From JAGNDO01 sp963704975 (lineage in GTDB: Bacteria > Chloroflexota > Anaerolineae > Caldilineales > Caldilineaceae), in the NCBI GenBank assembly GCA_963704975.1, contig CAVPIK010000039.1, positions 1 through 64,000 of the forward strand: 64,000 nucleotides of DNA, written 5' to 3'. The first letter of the stretch is position 1. Every line of letters begins with the position of its first letter. The notes under the pieces are model-generated. The model saw only the letters and a program-made list of their open reading frames with translations, had not been told where the DNA came from and made no database searches. Position numbers and translations under genes: made by a program. Below, one piece after another: positions 58,884 to 64,000 of the stretch.

Positions 58884-61800
58884 TCAATCGGGCATTTCTT
58901 TTTGCCGTATCTCCGCCACCATCTCCAAAATCTGTTCCGTGTAGTCCAACAGGCCGCTGCTGCGGAAGCCGAGGAGGGATTCCAGTTCCTGGGCGCTGCC
59001 GGGACCGGCGGCGGCGATGGCTTTGAGCAGACCGTTGTTGGCGATCAGATAGGGCTTGGAGCGGTCGCTCACGGCGATCTTTTGGCGCAGTTCTTGCAGC
59101 TTGAGGAAGATGCGCTTCTCGGTGACCGGGGACATGGCCGGGGCCGCGGGGGTCGTCGTCTGGGCGGATCTGGCGGGGCCCGGCGGCGTGTTGGGCCTCG
59201 AACAGCGCCTCGTCCCCCTCTTGGGCCGGGTTGAGCTGGATCAGGTCCAGGATGATGCCGCCGTAGTACTCAAGCCGGTTTTCGCCCATGCCGGGGATGT
59301 CGCCCAGGGCTTCCAAGCTCTGGGGCCGGGCTTCGGCGATGGCGAGCATGGTTTTGTTGCTCATGATCACATAGGCGGGCTGGCCTTGCTCGTCCGCAGA
59401 GCGCCGCCGCCACAGCCACAGGGCCTTTTGCAGACCGGTGTAGGTCTCGGCCTCTTCCTCCGGGATCTCCTCGGCTTCCACAGGTTCCGCCGGCCCGGCG
59501 GTGGGGGCGGCCAGTTCCGGGTGCTCTTGCAGCCAGGTGTCCGCCTCGGCCCGGCCCCGCATGGTGGCGGCCAGGACCGGATAGCCGCCCCGCTCGTACT
59601 GGCGCAGACGGCTGTCTTCGATCAGGCTGTCCGTGTATTCCATGATGGTGCTTTCGCCCAGGGTGTAGAGACGGCCATGATGCCGACACTCGTTGGCCTG
59701 GACCGGGGCGCGCAGACTGCCCGCCAAGATGCGCGCCAGCCCGCTGCGGCCCACGGGCTTGGGCAGGCTGATCAGGCAGTCGATGATCATGGGCTCGATG
59801 TCGGCGTCGTCCGGCGGGGGATGGGCCGGTTCTTCGGGCATGGGCAGGTCCGGGCGGATGCCGGTGCAGTTGTCGCAGACGATGCAGGTGCTGCGGGGGA
59901 CGCTGCCAAAGTGGGCGGAGATGTTGCCGTGGCGGCAGGTCTCCGCGGTGGCATAGCCCACAATGTCGTCGATGCGCCGCTGGGAGAGGGCCACGGTGTT
60001 GGTCTGCAAGCGCTCCAGCCGCTCCCGCACGTCCAGGGGTTGTGTGGGGCATTTCGATCAACATGGCCCGCTTGCTGCCCTTGACCATGAACTGCCCCTC
60101 GGACTGCCACCCCAATAAGGCCCCCTCGGTCTCGAAGAGATCCCAGCCCATATAATTGGCAATATCTTTGCTCTGAAAGACCGCGGTTTTTCCCGGCTTC
60201 AAAGCCAGCGCCTTGAGGATGCGGCGCAGATCCGTGTCATCGGCGGGCGCAGGCTTGGCCTTGGCGGGCAGGGTGATCTCCAACTCCTGGGGCACATCAA
60301 AGGTGCGGCTCAACAGGCCCGCCCGCTCCAACTGGCTGATGGCCACCCGCACAGTCGTCTCATCCGCCGCCACCACCTGCTCCAACCGCCGCCCATTCAC
60401 CACCCCCAACAAAACCCCCGTCTCCTCCTCGCCCGCCTCTTCTTCTCTATCTCTATCTCCCCCCTCTATCTCCTCCGCCTCCCCACTCTCCACCAACGCC
60501 ACGCCCAACCTGTGTCGCCAGCGCATTGTAGACCCGGACCAAAAAGTCCACGCTCAACTGATCCGACTTGCCCCAGCGGCGCAGGTTGGACCAGTCGTTG
60601 TTGCTATAAAATAGCACACATTGGGCCGGTTTGTCGTCACGTCCGGCCCGGCCCGCCTCTTGATAGTAGGATTCCAGGCTGCGGGGCGGGTGAAAGTGGA
60701 CGATGAAGCGAATATCCGACTTGTCGATGCCCATGCCAAAGGCCACGGTCGCCACCACCACCCGAATGCGGCCGGCCATGAAGTCATCTTGAACCGTCCC
60801 CCGGTCCGCCAGCCCGGCGTGATAGGCCGCGGCGGAGACGCCGATGCCCTGCAATTTGATGGCCAAGCGCCTCGCACTTGCGCCGACTGTTGGCATAGAC
60901 AATCCCGGAGCCGGGCGTCTCCCCCACAAATTTGAGCAGCGCGGCCAACTTCTCGTCATCGTTATGAAAGCGCAACGCCGAAAGATGCAAACTATGCCGA
61001 AAAATATCCAACGACACCACCCGCGCCCCGTCGCTCCTCCGCTCCCTTTCTCCCCTTCTCTATCTCTATCTCCCGCCTCTATCTCCGAATCCTGCCGAAT
61101 ATGGTCCAAAATCTCATCCCGCACCCGGGGCGGGGCCGTGGCGGTCATGGCCAGGGCGGCGGGGGTGCCCAACTCGTGGCGGGCCTCTTGGATAAAGAGG
61201 TAGTCGGGCCGGAAATCGTGGCCCCACATGCTGACACAGTGGGCCTCGTCCACCACAAAGAGGCCGATCCCGGCATCTCGCAAGGCACGCAGGAAGGAGC
61301 GTTGGCGCAACCGCTCCGGCGCGGCGTAGATCAGCTTGTAGTTGCCCTGGGCCACCCCGGCCAGCCGCCGCTGGATCTCGTCATCGGTCAGGGTGCTGTT
61401 GATGAAGGTGGCCTTGGCCTGGGCCGCGGCGGGGAGGCTCTCGACCTGATCTTTCATCAGGGCGATCAGGGGGCTGATCACCAAGGTGGCCTGGGGCAGC
61501 AGCAGCGCGGGCAGTTGATAGCACAAGGACTTGCCCGCGCCCGTGGGCAACACGGCCAGCACGGACTCCCCCCGCAACACCGCGGCGATGATCTCGGTCT
61601 GGGCCGGGCGCAGCTCCATGAAGCCGAAGTGGCGGGCCGCGGCCAGCATCACCGTGCGCTTCTCGTCCCGGCTGACGGGGATGGCCTCCGGCCCGGTGCG
61701 GCTGCGGTAGAGCTGCGGCCAGATCCGCCAGGTCCGCCGCGTCCAGGCTGGTGAAGGGGGAGAGGGCGTCGGCCAGGGCCTGGTGTTGAAGCTGTCGCCG

Positions 61801-62448
61801 TCGGCCCAACTCCAACTCGGCGGCCTGGGCGCTCTCGTGGCGGCCCAGGTGGCTCTGCAAGGCGTGGAAAGTGCCCAGTTCCGGGTCAGTCAACCCGGCG
61901 GGGATGCCTGCGCCCATCCGCTCGCTGAACGCCTGCAGGGTCGCCGTCTCCCCGGCTTGGCGGGCCAGATCGGTCAGCGCCAGGGTGATGGAGAGGTTGC
62001 CCGGTCGCCGGGTCAGGAAGTCTTCCAGCAGGGCTTGGGCCTGGGCAAAGTCGCCCAGGGTGGTGTAGACCTGGGCCGCGGCCGTCTGGGCCGGGACGTT
62101 GAAAAGATGGGCAGTGCCGATGTCGTCGGCCACGGCCCGGGCCCCGTCTTCGTGGCCGGCGGCCAACAGGCAGCGGGCCTCCAAGGCTTGGGAGGCGATG
62201 GTGGTGCTGCGGCGTTGGCGGCGCTCCACGACTTCAAGGGCGTCGGCATAGCGTCCGGCCAAAAAGAGCCCCTCGGCTTGATAGTCCAGCAGGCGCAGGA
62301 TCGGCCCAAGTTGCAAGAGCAACTCATCCAGCAAAACCAAAATCTCGTCCGCCTCGCCCCAGCACAGCAGATAGTCCAGCAGTTGATCCCGCACCTCTGG
62401 GGGCAAAGCCGCCACTTGGCTGCGGGTCAAGGAGATGGATTTGAGCAA
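58884..62448 (-). CDS. recQ: RecQ-type DNA helicase with N-terminal TPR-like domain and two HRDC domains, several frameshifts
   Basis: Starts near 62448 (TTG; an ATG at 62467 is out of frame by one base). The first ~240 residues are helical repeats (YADALEVVERRQRR, AAQVYTTLGDFAQAQALLEDF). From about 61650 the helicase core is read: PTGAGKSLCYQLPALLLPQA, VVDEAHCVSMWGHDFRPDY, TATAPPRVRDEIL, GIVYANSRRKCEAL and YYQEAGRAGRDDKPAQ. An RQC region with zinc cysteines (ETCRHGNISAHFG, STCIVCDNC) follows, then two HRDC domains (KTMLAIAEARPQSLEALGDI and KPYLIANNGLLKAIAAAGPG). Shifts occur near 61720, 61025, 60868, 60515, 60060 and 59190. GAGATA-type repeat tracts at 61050 and 60440 are inside the gene. 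It unwinds DNA in recombination and repair. Confidence 0.88.
60440..60475. repeat. GAGATA-type tract inside recQ (downstream position)
   Basis: CTCTATCTCTATCTCC-CCCCTCTATCTCC on the plus strand, read by recQ as EIEGGDRDREEEAGEEE. It lies between the helicase C-terminal lobe and the RQC region, near a frameshift. Confidence 0.85.
61050..61087. repeat. GAGATA-type tract inside recQ (upstream position)
   Basis: CTCTATCTCTATCTCCCGCC-TCTATCTCC, read as EIEAGDRDREGEKGS. It lies between the two helicase lobes, next to a frameshift near 61025. Same unit and very similar sequence to 60440. Confidence 0.85.
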
Positions 62449-62510
62449 GGAAGGATGTGTCGGTCATAGCTGTCTCGGATCTGGTGTGGGATGGGGGGAG
62501 GTAGAGATTT

Positions 62511-62633
62511 GAGATAGAGAGTTGAGATAGAGAGTTGAGATAGAGAATAGGGGTAGAGGTGCTTAACACGGGATAGGCAGAATTCGCATCTCTCTATCTC
62601 TATCTCTATCTCTATCTCAACTCTTCTATCTCT
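62511..62633. repeat. Inverted GAGATA / TATCTC array upstream of recQ
   Basis: GAGATAGAGAGTTGAGATAG and further units at 62511-62549 pair with TATCTC units at 62589-62633. The spacer of about 40 bases is unique. Together with the two tracts in recQ it gives three loci with the same unit within 2.2 kb. Confidence 0.9.
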
Positions 62634-62850
62634 TTACGCAAAGCCTATCTTAACATGGGCAGACAGGTGGAGCAATACCGTAGCTTTCCCCGTGGCTCTA
62701 CGTAGTTTCCCTTCTTGTTTGTCGATAGGAGGTGTGGTGTAATAAGATCCGTCGAAAGCAAACTGTGCCCCCATGATTCTTTGTCCAACTGGCACCCGTC
62801 GCCGCTGCCCTAAAAGGAAATTTTCATGAAACCTGCCGAACTCCACGCCA

Positions 62851-63098
62851 ATGACCCCCGCTTTCCGATCAAAGACCAAGCTGCACCTCTTCTTCTTGAG
62901 CATTCTGATCGTGGCCGCACTGCTTTCCGTGGCAGTGGTGGCGGGGGACCGCCCACCCTGACCAATTGACCCGCCCTGGCCTCCGGCGAGATGATCGACG
63001 GTGGTGGCTACGACTATTATTATGTGACCCAGAGTTATTGCCCTAATCTCTTCTGCATCTTTGTGCCGGTGATCTTGAATCTGCTGGAAACCGAATAG
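62851..63098 (+). pseudogene. Small secreted-protein-like gene, broken frame
   Basis: ATG 62851 gives MTPAFRSKTKLHLFFLSILI and VAALLSVAVVAG, a signal-peptide-like start, stopping at DRPP. In another frame the part GEMIDGGGYDYYYVTQSY and CPNLFCIFVPVILNLLETE runs to TAG 63096. Joined they would give a secreted peptide of about 80 residues with two Cys. Either an indel has split it or it is decaying. No family is recognised; it lies just before a GT-C gene. Confidence 0.4.
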
Positions 63099-63114
63099 GG
63101 GACCAAGTCCGCTT

Positions 63115-64000
63115 GTGAATCCTCGCCCCACCCGTTTTGCGTCCAAATTGATCAGATCTCTTCTCTTCCCCCTGGTCGGCATGGTTGCTGATCGGGGGGC
63201 TTTTCTGCGCGTACGCGGTCGGCTTCGCCCTGATGCCCCTGGGTCCGGTCTTTTGGTCGCCGGACGAGGGGGGCAAGTATCTGCTCGTGGGCCAATTGGC
63301 CGCCGGCTTTGGGCCGGGCGCTGCCCTGGCCTATCCTGGCGCAGGCGTGGACCCGACGCTGGATCACGTCCCTCTGCTCTATTGGCTGGGGGATGGCGGG
63401 GCTATCTATAGTTGGTGGCCGGTCTGGTTTCCTCTCTGCTCTGCTCCCTTCTTTGGTTGGTTGGGCATGGCAGGACTCTATGTTTTACCCCTGGCCGGTT
63501 CCCTGATCACGGCGTTTTTGGTCTATCGGGCGCTCTTCTCCCTTGGCCCTGCACATGGACGCGGCGTGGCGAGCGTGGCGGCGGGACTGGTGGCCCTGAC
63601 CACGCCTCTCTTTTTTACACCTTCACCTTTTGGGAACACACCCTGCAAGTGGCCCTGATCCTGGCCGCATTTTATCTGTTGGTGAACGACAACTCGGTTG
63701 CCCGGCTGCCCAGTCGGCCATTTCTGGCCGGGATCTGTCTGGGGCTGGCCATTTATTTGCGTTTGGAAAGCGTGATCTTTGTGTTGGCCGCAGGATTGGC
63801 CATGATTTTGTGGGGGACGACTGCGCCGGGGACGTGGGTCCAACGGCTGGGCGGGCTGGTCAAGCAGCGAGCGGCCTTTGGCATCGGGTTGCTTTTGGCC
63901 GTGACCCCGCTCTTCCTCTTCAACGGGCTGGTGGAGGGCCACTGGCTGGGCCGCCGTTACGCTTCGGACGTTGCCGCGGCCTTGGAGCGGGCCGCGGACC
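63115..64000 (+). CDS. GT-C fold membrane glycosyltransferase-like protein, truncated by window end, frameshifts
   Basis: GTG 63115 gives NPRPTRFASKLIRSLLFPLVG, then after a shift near 63180 GGLFCAYAVGFALMPLGPVFWSPDEGGKYLL. The first loop with SPDEGGKY has the acidic DE pair typical of GT-C proteins (PMT/ArnT or GT87-like). After another shift near 63625 helices continue: QVALILAAFYLLVNDN, LAGICLGLAIYLRLESVIFVLAAGLAMILWG and FGIGLLLAVTPLFLFNGLVEG. At least six membrane segments are seen before the edge at 64000. It probably transfers a lipid-linked sugar to an envelope acceptor. Confidence 0.78.

Noticed and set aside
1..64000. tRNA or rRNA genes
   Set aside because: Scanning for T-loop-like GGTTCGA segments with matching stems gave nothing convincing.

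Overview
The window is high-GC bacterial chromosome, most likely from a filamentous or sludge-type Chloroflexota (Anaerolineae/Caldilineae-like). This is inferred from the gene mix: lipoproteins with PT-rich linkers, a UPF0182 protein, a tungsten aldehyde:ferredoxin oxidoreductase with its own MoaD/ThiS-like protein, an EF-G2 paralogue, a Flp-type pilin and many GT-C/GT2 glycosyltransferases. No rRNA, tRNA, CRISPR array or phage was recognised. Many conserved genes (ctaA, acyl-CoA dehydrogenase, argS, the AOR gene, recQ, a VWA gene, several glycosyltransferases) are split by one- or two-base shifts, while others (fusA2, serA, UPF0182, the Na/Pi transporter, nearly all of polA) are intact. Draft-assembly indels are the simplest explanation, so split genes are annotated as single loci.

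Layout. 1-2.5 kb: VOC protein, heme A synthase and a methyltransferase on the minus strand. 2.7-11.2 kb: plus-strand envelope and glycosylation genes (GT-C, FlgD-Ig-like lipoprotein, two GT2, EamA transporter, DUF4269 protein). 11.3-12.8 kb: BrnT/CopG toxin-antitoxin pair, SnoaL-like protein, Flp pilin. 12.8-19.5 kb: minus-strand flavin disulfide reductase, UPF0182, YbaK deacylase, lipoprotein. 20.2-24.8 kb: trmI, MoaD/ThiS-like protein, tungsten AOR, PHP-domain protein. 25-29.5 kb: a tight minus-strand operon (SIS, GNAT-like, two unknown proteins, GT4, VanZ). 30-33.3 kb: acyl-CoA dehydrogenase, a histidine phosphatase-methyltransferase fusion, a 2Fe-2S protein. 33.8-48.5 kb: fusA2, Hpt, CESA-like GT2, polA, argS, serA, SH3 lipoprotein, Usp and Na/Pi symporter. 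48.7-56 kb: a minus-strand block with PspA/IM30, HicBA, two membrane-anchored solute-binding-like proteins (one carrying a VWA domain), a coiled-coil membrane protein and a LivK-like binding protein. 56-58.9 kb: small lipoproteins inside a MITE-bounded duplication with an attC-like site. 58.9-62.4 kb: a TPR-RecQ fusion. 63.1 kb to the end: a truncated GT-C protein.

The strongest unexplained signal is repetitive DNA. Short tandem repeats of 6, 7 or 8 bp (for example CAATTTT, GAATGGC, GTGTTGC, CTTTTGC, AATCAACC, GGGTGAAG, GAGATA) recur at unrelated loci. They lie inside coding genes, where three 7-mers give a 7-residue peptide period, or as inverted pairs that make intergenic hairpins. At least five further palindromic or MITE-like families are present in two or three copies each. 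The second notable feature is the PspA-VWA-solute-binding block, which could be an envelope-stress or membrane-remodelling module.
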